Assembly: GCF_024448895.1 (NCBI RefSeq)
Contig: NZ_JAMOIC010000015.1
Location: forward strand, 1-64,000
Reading direction: 5' to 3'
DNA: 64,000 nt
Origin: Stutzerimonas stutzeri
GTDB lineage: Bacteria > Pseudomonadota > Gammaproteobacteria > Pseudomonadales > Pseudomonadaceae
Shown: one piece after another, positions 55,514 to 64,000 of the stretch
Layout: the number at the start of each line of letters is the position of its first letter
Numbering within the stretch: position 1 is the stretch's first letter
Made by a program: the position numbers and the translations under genes
The notes under the pieces: generated by a model
What the model was told of the DNA's origin: nothing
What the model saw: only the letters and a program-made list of their open reading frames with translations
Database searches by the model: none

Positions 55514-56866
55514 TCAGCCGGCCCGGGCCGGCAATGTGACGTCCAGCTCGGTACCGCCGGCTGCCGACAACAGGGTGAAACGACCGCCGAAATGCTCCAC
55601 CCGCTCCCGGATGTTGCGCAAGCCGATGCCGCCGCCCTTGATGCTGTCCAGCCGGCGCGGGTTGAACCCGACGCCGTCATCGCGAACCCTCAACCGCACC
55701 GAGGCATCATCACCGTCCAGGCTGATATGTACCGCCTGTGCAGCGGCGTGCCGCTCGATATTCGTTAGCGCTTCCTGCAACACCCGAAACAGCGCCACGG
55801 CCACCGAATCGTCCAGATCGTCGTCGCCGAGACCGTTGCTGTATAGCATTTTCAGCCCACTGCGCTGCTCGAATTCAGCCACAAGCTGGCCAATCGCCGC
55901 TGGCAGCCCCAGTGTGTCCAACAGCGACGGATGCAGATCATGGGAAATTCTGCGCACCTCACCGATCGCCCCGGCCAGCCGCTCTACGCCTGTATCAAGG
56001 GTAGTCAATGCCTTGGGATTGCCGCTGGCAAGCTCATGGCTGGCCAGCTCGAACTGGAACTTGATCGACACCAGCAACTGGCTGATGCCGTCATGCAGTT
56101 CGCGTGACACCCGTGAGCGCTCTTCTTCCTGCAGGCTGACGATGCGCTGGGTCAACAGCTGCAGTTTGCGATCGGCCAGGCGCCGTTCGCTGACGTTCAG
56201 CGTGAGACCACTGGCAAACACCAGCAACACCGCAACCAGAGCCACGCCTGCGATGGCCAGCATGGTGGTGTAAATGCCACTCGCCACCTCCTCGCGCACC
56301 TGCAGGATCGCGTGGTCCACATCCTCCAGGTAGATGCCGGTGCCGAGCATCCAACCCCAGCGTTCCAGCATCACCACATAGGCCAGCTTTTCGGCGAACT
56401 GCCCGGTCGAGGGCTTCTGCCAGGCGTAGCGCTGAAATCCCTTCCCGGTTTCGGCGCTGTGCATGAGCGCCTGAATCACCGGCAAGCCGTTGGGATCGGT
56501 CATGTTCCACAGGTCCTTGCCGACCAGGTCGCTCTGGCGCGGATGCATCAGGTTGCGTCCGCTGCGGTCGTAGACGAAGAAATAACCATCGCTGCCGAAG
56601 CTGAACCGCCCGAGGGCTGCAAGGACCTTCTGCTTGGTCTCGTCGTCATTTGCGCCGTTGCCGTAGAGCGGGGCAATGGTGCTGAGCGCCATCTCGACAT
56701 AGTTCTTCAGCTCGGCATGCTTGCTCGCCAGAATGCTGCTTTCGATCAGCTTGGCCTGCTGTTCACCGAGCCGTTGGTTCTGGAAAAGCACCAACGCGCA
56801 GACCACGGCCACGGCAAGCAACAACGGCAGGATGCTGAGCGCGGCGATCTTGTGCTTGAGCTGCAT
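55514..56866 (-). CDS. Sensor histidine kinase with Cache domain
   Basis: 450 residues. TM1 (IAALSILPLLLAVAVVCALVL) leads to a periplasmic single Cache domain (~35-185, with GRFSFGSDGYFFVYDRSGRNL and GWMLGTGIYLEDVD). TM2 (TTMLAIAGVALVAVLLVFASG) leads to a HisKA_3 dimerisation domain with H258 in SRELHDGISQLL, and an ATPase domain (NIERHAAAQ, DDGVGFNP, GIGLRNIRERVEHFGG). Cache domains of this sort sense small carboxylates such as acetate or pyruvate; the ligand here is not determined. ATG 56866 follows GGAGAG; an upstream TTG is less likely. Confidence 0.92.
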   Translation of the reverse strand: MQLKHKIAALSILPLLLAVAVVCALVLFQNQRLGEQQAKLIESSILASKHAELKNYVEMALSTIAPLYGNGANDDETKQKVLAALGRFSFGSDGYFFVYDRSGRNLMHPRQSDLVGKDLWNMTDPNGLPVIQALMHSAETGKGFQRYAWQKPSTGQFAEKLAYVVMLERWGWMLGTGIYLEDVDHAILQVREEVASGIYTTMLAIAGVALVAVLLVFASGLTLNVSERRLADRKLQLLTQRIVSLQEEERSRVSRELHDGISQLLVSIKFQFELASHELASGNPKALTTLDTGVERLAGAIGEVRRISHDLHPSLLDTLGLPAAIGQLVAEFEQRSGLKMLYSNGLGDDDLDDSVAVALFRVLQEALTNIERHAAAQAVHISLDGDDASVRLRVRDDGVGFNPRRLDSIKGGGIGLRNIRERVEHFGGRFTLLSAAGGTELDVTLPARAG

Positions 56867-56993
56867 CGAGGCTCTCCGACGAACTGAACCGGGCAATGGA
56901 AGATGAAACTTAACCTACAGGGCACGACCGGGACAGCACCAGATGGCACTTTGCCTTGATCGTCGTATGCTATGGCGCAAGCCTACCCTCAGA

Positions 56994-57025
56994 AACAAAA
57001 AAGCCCGGCGCGAGGCCGGGCTTCT
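56994..57025 (-). terminator. Rho-independent terminator after glyA
   Basis: On the minus strand, stem AAGCCCGGC, loop CTCGC, complement GCCGGGCTT, then TTTTTGTTT. It ends the glyA transcript before the histidine kinase gene. Confidence 0.9.
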
Positions 57026-57040
57026 GTCATGCATCAGCCG

Positions 57041-58294
<1,254 letters not shown>

Positions 58295-58419
58295 GGTTGG
58301 CAGTCCCCTGAGAATCAGCTGGCGGTAAAAAGAGAGCCGCGGATTCTACCTCATCCACCAAAACGCGGGTATGAGCCTTGGTCATCTGCAACATGAATCA
58401 GCCAGCGGCAGAGTCGCAA

Positions 58420-61383
58420 TCAAGCCCAGCCGTGTCCCTCGCCCAGAGCGCTGGCGGGAATCGGTCGTCCCAGATAGAACCCCTGCACCTCATCACAGCC
58501 GTGCTCACGCAGAAAGTCCAGCTGCGCCTGATTTTCAACACCTTCGGCGATTACCGACATTCCCAGACTGTGCGCCATGGCGATGATCGCCCGGGCGATC
58601 TGGCCGTCCTGCTCGCCCTCCGGTAGCCCATCGACGAAGCTGCGGTCGATCTTGAGCACATCGATGGGGAATTGCTTGAGGTAGTTGAGTGAGGAATAAC
58701 CCGTCCCGAAGTCGTCGATAGCGATGGAGGGGCCAAGCTGCTTCAACGAGCCGAGCATGCGCATGGCCTCGCCGACGTCCTGCATCAGGATGCTCTCCGT
58801 CAGCTCTAGCTCCAGGCAACGCGGAGCGATGCCGCTGGCCTCCAGAAGCGCGGCGATCCGCTGGGCGAGCGTGCCGTCGGCGAACTGGCGCGCGGACAGG
58901 TTGACCGAGACCTTCGGCACCGCCCTTCCCTGCTCCTGCCATTGTGCAATCTGCCGGCAGGCTTCACCGATCACCCAGTCGCCGACTTCGACCACCAGCC
59001 CCAGCTCCTCCAACGCGGGAATGAAGTCGCAAGGGGGCACCAGCCCACGCGCAGGGTGCTGCCAGCGCAACAAGGCTTCGACACCGGTGAGCGTCTGCCC
59101 ATCGGCGAGAAACTGGGGCTGGTAGTGCAGGACAAACTGCTGTTGCTCGAGCGCATGGCGCAGATCACTTTCCAGTTCGAGACGCTCCAGCGCACGAGCG
59201 TTCATTTCCGCCTGATAGAACTGGAAGTTGTTCTTGCCGCGCTCCTTGGCGTGATACATCGCGGTGTCGGCGTTCTTCATCAGCTGGCTGATGTCGTCGC
59301 CGTCCTGTGGGCTGAGGGCGATGCCGATGCTGGCGGTGACGAAGAACTCTCGTCCTGACAATACGAAGGGTTCGGTAAGGCTGGCCAGGATGCGCTCGCC
59401 GACATGGATGGCACGGGTCAGGGCCTCGTCGCGATCAGGCGCGGCGCGCAAGAGAAAAGTGAATTCATCGCCGCCCATACGGGCAACCGTGTCGTCTTCC
59501 TCGACGCAAGAAGCCAAACGCATGGCGACCTCTTTGAGCATGCGATCACCGGCGGCGTGGCCGAGGGAATCATTGATCGGCTTGAAGCGATCAAGATCCA
59601 GAAACATCAGGGCGACCCAGGCGCCACGCCGGAAGGAGAGCTGCAGACTGCTGTGCAGCCGATCCTGGAACAGTGTCCGGTTGGGTAGCTGGGTCAGGCT
59701 GTCGTAGTAGGCCAACCGGTGAATGCGCTTCTCGCTGGCCTTACGCTCGCTCATGTCGCTGAAAAAACACACGTAACTGACCAGATCATCCTCGGCGTCA
59801 CGCACTGCCGTGATTCCGATCCAGCACGGATAGGTGTCGCCATCCTTGCGCTTGAGCCAGAGCTCGCCTTCCCACTTACCCACCCGGAAGATCTGGTCAC
59901 GCACGAAGGTCATCTGGTTGGCCTGTTGCCGATCAGCGCTCAGTGCCGTTGGCCATAGCCCCATGACCTCGTCGCCACTGTAGCCAGTAATCCGTTCGAA
60001 GGCGTCGTTAACCTGCACGATCCTGCCGGCCGGATCGGTCACCACGATGGCGGCCGACGAGTGTTCGAATACCGTGGCCGCGCGGCGCAGCTCCTTTTCC
60101 GCCTGGCGATGCTTGCTGATGTCACGGCCCACGCACAACGCGCCGTCGAAACGGTTGTTCTCGTTCCAGATCAGCGTGATGCGCAGCTCGATGGCGACCG
60201 GTCGCCCGTCAGCAGTGATGCAGTCGAAATACAGCGTCTGGCCCTGCAGGCTCTGCCCGAGTTCGGCGAGCGCTGACGGGTTGAAAGACGCCTTACGCAC
60301 CTTGCGCATCAGGTCATAAAAGCGCGCCGCCTGACGTGGCTTGGTCACTACCCGATCCAGGCCATGCTCAATCGTCCACTCGGGGCTATATCCCAGCACC
60401 GCCTGTACCGAGGGGCTCACGTAATCAATCTGGACGGCGCTGTCGGTGGTGAAAATGACGTCCTGCAGGCTGCCGGCCAGCATGCGATAACGACGCTCAC
60501 TGTCGCGCAGTGAATGGCTGTATTCGATATTGGCAGTCACATCGCGGGCCACTCCGATCAGCCGCAACACCCGCCCCTGCTCATCGCGTGCGAGCACTTG
60601 TTCGGTCACACCGAACCAGTGCCACTTGCCGTTGCGATGGCGCCAGCGCAGCAGGGATTCCTGCAACGCACCGTCGACCAGCGAAACGCGCAGGGATAAC
60701 AGTCGGCCGATGTACTCCTGATCATCGGGATGGCTGATGCGCTGCCAGAACAGATTGGCGTCATCGCCGCGCTCCTCCTCGCTGTAACCCAGCCGAGACG
60801 CCAGATTGCTGTTGCTGAATAACAACTTGCCCGCGGCCAGATCCTGGACATAAAGGGTGTCAGGCACCGCGCGCAGTACTTCGGACCAAAAACGCTCTCG
60901 ATCGGAAAGAGCCTGTTGTGCCAGCCGTTCGGCGGTGATGTCGCGCATCACCCAGACGAATCCGGAAGGCTGCAATGCGCCAGCCAGCCGCAAAACCCGC
61001 CGGGTAACCGAAAACAGCCGGCTCTCGCCATCCTGCAACAGCCGAACCGCGTCGAGGTTCAGGTCGGCGTTGGCGCTGGCCGCGTCGAGGGCCGTGTGAT
61101 CAAGGGAAGGGAGCAGTTCTCGCAAAGCGTAGCGGCGCGCATCCCGATTGCTGATGCCGAACATCTCTTCGGCTCGGCTGTTGAGAAACTGCAGTCGACC
61201 GGCAAAGTCGCTGATCAGGATGCGTTCTTCGATTGCGCCAAGGGCGCTTGCCGAAAAACGCAATGCCTGCCACCTGGTTTTCAGGCGCGCGGGTACGGGC
61301 AACCAGGTCCCTACCGCGGACACCAGCCGGGCGAGCTTGCCGAAACGCGGAGATGCGGACAGCGAAGGATGCGGATCGACCAA
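58420..61383 (-). CDS. PAS-GGDEF-EAL c-di-GMP signalling protein
   Basis: 987 residues, no obvious transmembrane segment. About four PAS/PAC units occupy residues ~50-560 (for example ILISDFAGRLQFLNSRAEEMFG, ITERLAQQALSDRERFW-type linkers, IVVTDPAGRIVQVNDAFERITGYS). A GGDEF domain follows with intact RMGGDEF at ~638, then an EAL domain with EALLRW at ~768 and DDFGTGYSS at ~888. Both catalytic motifs look active, so it may make and break c-di-GMP, gated by the PAS sensors. The domain order is that of P. aeruginosa MorA-like or RbdA-like proteins but it is soluble. Start ATG 61383 is plausible; N-terminus not certain. Confidence 0.92.
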   Translation of the reverse strand: MVDPHPSLSASPRFGKLARLVSAVGTWLPVPARLKTRWQALRFSASALGAIEERILISDFAGRLQFLNSRAEEMFGISNRDARRYALRELLPSLDHTALDAASANADLNLDAVRLLQDGESRLFSVTRRVLRLAGALQPSGFVWVMRDITAERLAQQALSDRERFWSEVLRAVPDTLYVQDLAAGKLLFSNSNLASRLGYSEEERGDDANLFWQRISHPDDQEYIGRLLSLRVSLVDGALQESLLRWRHRNGKWHWFGVTEQVLARDEQGRVLRLIGVARDVTANIEYSHSLRDSERRYRMLAGSLQDVIFTTDSAVQIDYVSPSVQAVLGYSPEWTIEHGLDRVVTKPRQAARFYDLMRKVRKASFNPSALAELGQSLQGQTLYFDCITADGRPVAIELRITLIWNENNRFDGALCVGRDISKHRQAEKELRRAATVFEHSSAAIVVTDPAGRIVQVNDAFERITGYSGDEVMGLWPTALSADRQQANQMTFVRDQIFRVGKWEGELWLKRKDGDTYPCWIGITAVRDAEDDLVSYVCFFSDMSERKASEKRIHRLAYYDSLTQLPNRTLFQDRLHSSLQLSFRRGAWVALMFLDLDRFKPINDSLGHAAGDRMLKEVAMRLASCVEEDDTVARMGGDEFTFLLRAAPDRDEALTRAIHVGERILASLTEPFVLSGREFFVTASIGIALSPQDGDDISQLMKNADTAMYHAKERGKNNFQFYQAEMNARALERLELESDLRHALEQQQFVLHYQPQFLADGQTLTGVEALLRWQHPARGLVPPCDFIPALEELGLVVEVGDWVIGEACRQIAQWQEQGRAVPKVSVNLSARQFADGTLAQRIAALLEASGIAPRCLELELTESILMQDVGEAMRMLGSLKQLGPSIAIDDFGTGYSSLNYLKQFPIDVLKIDRSFVDGLPEGEQDGQIARAIIAMAHSLGMSVIAEGVENQAQLDFLREHGCDEVQGFYLGRPIPASALGEGHGWA

Positions 61384-62010
61384 GCGATTATGTCCTTTCC
61401 TGTGGGCAGTGGAGGACGTCGACTAGCCGACGTCTGAATGGCGTCAAGAATGCCTCGCAAGATATCAAAGCGCCAGCATCAGTTGATCTCGTCTGTTTGC
61501 CCTGTCTGGAGCATTGCGGTAGCTTTGCCAGTTCGGTTCGACCCGCCCGCAGCGGCGGGATTCGCCTCCTTTTCTCTCCGTCACGGGCATTCGTCTCCAT
61601 GGCTCAATCAGCCTATCTACGCTATTAAATTTTAGTCACGTATTACGATCTGCAGTCGAGCCCTCATGGCCACTGGCTTTTCCAGCCCACCTACCATCTT
61701 TTTCCTCTCATTCCTGTGTCAGGGAAGAGCTTTTAGTTAGCTTTTGCTGATTTTGGGTCAAATTTAGGCTCCAAAACCTAACTTTTTCGAAGTGTTCCTG
61801 TGATCGCTTCTGCCAGGTATCGCCAGCAGATTTCCTCTCATGAGACAGCAAATCAAGCTCTTCTTACAGCAAGCGGCACCTTATTTCTCAGGGCATCCAC
61901 AAGCCTGACTTCCGTGACGCTATTGAGAAAACTCAAACAGTGCAGGTGAGGTGGTCACGGACGTCTGGGTTAGACTCGCATTTTTTGCGCGTATTCCAAG
62001 GAGCAGTAGC
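61384..62010. other. AT-rich intergenic region before hsdM (627 bases)
   Basis: The first ~230 bases are GC-rich. From ~61,620 the sequence turns markedly AT-richer than the surrounding chromosome, with strings such as 'gcttttagttagcttttg' and 'gggtcaaatttaggctcc'. I see no gene, tRNA or integrase remnant. This looks like the left edge of an acquired restriction-modification island. The hsdM promoter should lie here, but no strong -35/-10 pair was found. Confidence 0.5.
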
Positions 62011-63987
62011 TTGAACACGGAAAACCATTCCCAGACGGCCGCTTTTCTCTGGTCCATCGCAGACCTGCTGCGCGGTGACTTCAAGCAGTCCCAGTACGGT
62101 CGCATCATCCTGCCGTTTACCCTGTTACGCCGCATGGAGTGCGTGCTGGCGCCGACCAAGGATGAGGTGATCAAGCAGACCTTTGCGCAGGAAGGCCGCC
62201 CGGATACCGTGCGCGAGATGATCCTGCTGCGCGCCGCCGGCCAGCAGTTTTTCAACGCCTCGCCGCTTACTCTCGGCACCCTATCCGACACCCAAACCGC
62301 CGCCGACCTGATGAGCTATGTCCAGGCGTTCAGCAAGGATGCCCGCGAGATCTTCGAGCACTTCCACTTTGAAGACTTCGTCCAGCAGCTGGAAACCGCC
62401 AACCTGCTGTATCAGGTGGTGCAGCGCTTCGCCGCGACTGATCTCAGCCCCGAGTTCATCAGCAACTTCGGCATGGGCATCATCTTCGAAGAGCTGATCC
62501 GCAAGTTTGCGGAAAGCTCCAACGAAACCGCCGGGGAGCACTTCACCCCGCGCGATATCGTGCACCTCACCACATCCTTGGTGATCACCGATCAAGACCA
62601 CAAGCTCGCGCCCAACAGCATCGTCACCATCTATGACCCAACCGCCGGCACCGGTGGCTTTCTGTCCGAGGGTGATGAGTACATCCAGTCCATCAGCGAA
62701 AAGGTCAGCGTGTCGCTGCACGGCCAGGAGCTCAACCCCGAGTCCTACGCCATCTGCAAGGCGGACATGCTGATCAAGGGCCAGGACGTGGCCAACATCA
62801 AGCTCGGCAACACCCTGTCCAACGACCAACTGGCCGACAAGCGCTTCGACTTTATGCTCAGCAACCCGCCGTTCGGTGTGGAATGGAAGAAGGTGCAGAA
62901 GCAGATCACCGACGAGCACAGCCACAAGGGCTTCGACGGCCGCTTTGGCCCCGGCCTGCCACGGGTCTCCGACGGTTCGCTGCTGTTCCTCCTGCACCTG
63001 GTCAGCAAGATGCGTGACCCGCGCGACGGTGGCTCGCGCATCGGCATCATCCTCAACGGCTCGCCGCTGTTTACCGGCGGCGCGGGTTCGGGTGAGTCGG
63101 AGATTCGCCGCTACCTGCTGCAGAACGACCTGGTCGAAGCCATCGTCGCGTTGCCCACCGACATGTTTTACAACACCGGCATCGCCACCTATGTGTGGAT
63201 ACTCTCCAACCACAAAGCCGCTGCGCGCCAGGGCAAGGTGCAGTTGATCGACGGCAGCCAGCACTACGCCAAAATGCGCAAATCGCTGGGCAGTAAGCGC
63301 CAGTACATCACCGAGGATCAAATCAGCGAGCTGGTGCGCCTGTATGGCAGCTTCGAGCAAACCGCACAGAGCAAAATCTTCCCCATCGACGCCTTCGGCT
63401 ACCGCCGTATCACCGTCGAGCGCCCGCTACGGCTGAACTTCCAAACCAGCGCCGAGCGCATTGCCAAAGTGCTGGAAGAAAAAGCCCTGCAGAAACTCGA
63501 CAGCGCCGCTCAGGAGCACTTGCTGGGCGCTCTGCACGCGATGGACGCCAGTGTGTTGCACCGTAACCGCGAGCAGTTCAGCAAGCTGCTGAAAAAAGCC
63601 CTCACCGCGCACAGCGTCAGCCTAAGTACGCCGGAACTCAAAGCCCTGATGAGTGCCCTGAGCGAGCGCGACCCCGAGGCGGATATCTGCATGAGCAAAG
63701 GCCAGCCGGAAGCGGATGCCGGCCTGCGTGATAACGAGAACGTGCCGCTGGGCGAATCAGTGCACGACTACTTCCAGCGCGAAGTCATCCCCCATGTGCC
63801 GGATGCCTGGATCGACACCAGCAAGACTGACGCCCAGGACGGTGAGGTCGGCATCGTCGGCTTCGAGATTCCCTTTAACCGCCACTTCTATGTATTTCAG
63901 CCGCCGCGCCCGTTGGCCGAGATCGACCGCGACCTAAAAGCCTGCACAGACCGCATTAAGCAGATGATTGAGGGGCTGTCGGCATGA
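62011..63987 (+). CDS. hsdM: Type I restriction-modification DNA methyltransferase HsdM
   Basis: 658 residues. The N-terminal HsdM helical domain ([42 protein letters not shown] region) precedes an N6-adenine methyltransferase core with motif [10 protein letters not shown] (~209) and motif IV NPPF (~285). It methylates adenines in the recognition site chosen by HsdS, and with HsdR forms the restriction enzyme. Start is the TTG at 62011, with AAGGAG seven bases upstream; there is no closer ATG. Its stop overlaps the next ATG (ATGA). Length is toward the long end of HsdM, with an extra C-terminal segment (~500-640) of unclear role. Confidence 0.93.
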   Translation: MNTENHSQTAAFLWSIADLLRGDFKQSQYGRIILPFTLLRRMECVLAPTKDEVIKQTFAQEGRPDTVREMILLRAAGQQFFNASPLTLGTLSDTQTAADLMSYVQAFSKDAREIFEHFHFEDFVQQLETANLLYQVVQRFAATDLSPEFISNFGMGIIFEELIRKFAESSNETAGEHFTPRDIVHLTTSLVITDQDHKLAPNSIVTIYDPTAGTGGFLSEGDEYIQSISEKVSVSLHGQELNPESYAICKADMLIKGQDVANIKLGNTLSNDQLADKRFDFMLSNPPFGVEWKKVQKQITDEHSHKGFDGRFGPGLPRVSDGSLLFLLHLVSKMRDPRDGGSRIGIILNGSPLFTGGAGSGESEIRRYLLQNDLVEAIVALPTDMFYNTGIATYVWILSNHKAAARQGKVQLIDGSQHYAKMRKSLGSKRQYITEDQISELVRLYGSFEQTAQSKIFPIDAFGYRRITVERPLRLNFQTSAERIAKVLEEKALQKLDSAAQEHLLGALHAMDASVLHRNREQFSKLLKKALTAHSVSLSTPELKALMSALSERDPEADICMSKGQPEADAGLRDNENVPLGESVHDYFQREVIPHVPDAWIDTSKTDAQDGEVGIVGFEIPFNRHFYVFQPPRPLAEIDRDLKACTDRIKQMIEGLSA

Positions 63988-64000
63988 CGTTTCCCAGTTA
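63984..64000 (+). CDS. Start of next gene, probably hsdS (partial at window edge)
   Basis: ATG at 63984 overlaps the hsdM stop as ATGA. Only MTFPS can be read before the window ends. Type I operons normally have hsdS here, hence the guess; the sequence itself is too short to confirm. Confidence 0.5.

Noticed and set aside
58295-58419. Glycine riboswitch before glyA
   Set aside because: The gap is only 125 bases and lacks paired glycine-aptamer-like structure.

Overview
The window is a stretch of gammaproteobacterial chromosome, GC-rich (roughly 60-65 % in the core genes by hand count). Gene order from the glycine oxidase gene (16.1 kb) to the di-haem peroxidase gene (44.9 kb) follows Pseudomonas aeruginosa PAO1 PA4548-PA4587 as I remember it: minor pilins, ispH, fkpB, lspA, ileS, ribF, murJ, rpsT, proB, obgE, rpmA, rplU, ispB, PA4570, fklB, PA4573-PA4576, ccpR. 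With a nor cluster, cyanase and P. stutzeri-style dispersed repeats, the best guess is Stutzerimonas (Pseudomonas) stutzeri or a close relative. The species is inferred.

Layout. 0.3-5.2 kb: sbcD-sbcC nuclease. 5.3-8.7 kb: orfX-sodA behind a strong Fur box, a PhyH-type dioxygenase, a 212-bp tandem repeat and cyanase. 8.7-11.7 kb: ankB-katB peroxide defence and a di-haem cytochrome c. 12.0-17.2 kb: thioesterase, PhnA/YjdM, a duplicated repeat, arginine decarboxylase, a SUI1 protein and ThiO. 17.2-25.3 kb: the minor pilin operon fimU-pilV-W-X-Y1-E, with a divergent fimT broken by an in-frame amber codon. 25.3-43.5 kb: conserved housekeeping genes for isoprenoids, lipoprotein processing, tRNA charging, flavins, lipid II, ribosomal proteins, proline and quinone side chains. 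These are followed by small conserved Pseudomonas genes, a group of DnaA-box-like sites and a Lon-like protease.

43.7-50.7 kb is the most unusual part. A ccpR gene with a perfect ANR/FNR site is followed by a cupin gene, a 36-residue membrane micro-ORF, norC, norB, norQ and norD. NorC is fused to a second cytochrome c domain. NorB keeps all metal-binding histidines but has methionine where canonical NorB has its second active-site-region glutamate. I propose a distinct, possibly undescribed, nitric oxide reductase variant. It is probably additional to the classical nir-linked enzyme, because no nir genes are near.

50.8-61.4 kb: MscL, a small cysteine-tailed protein, a CopD-like membrane protein, RadA, a PilZ protein, an isoprenylcysteine methyltransferase-like protein, a histidine kinase/LuxR regulator pair, glyA and a large PAS-GGDEF-EAL protein. 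After an AT-rich gap, the window ends in a type I restriction-modification locus (hsdM, start of hsdS), probably the edge of a defence island.

Two themes recur: handling of oxygen and nitrogen radicals (SodA, KatB, CcpR, NOR) with iron control (two Fur-like sites), and type IV pili with c-di-GMP signalling. Many intergenic spaces hold palindromic repeats typical of this group.
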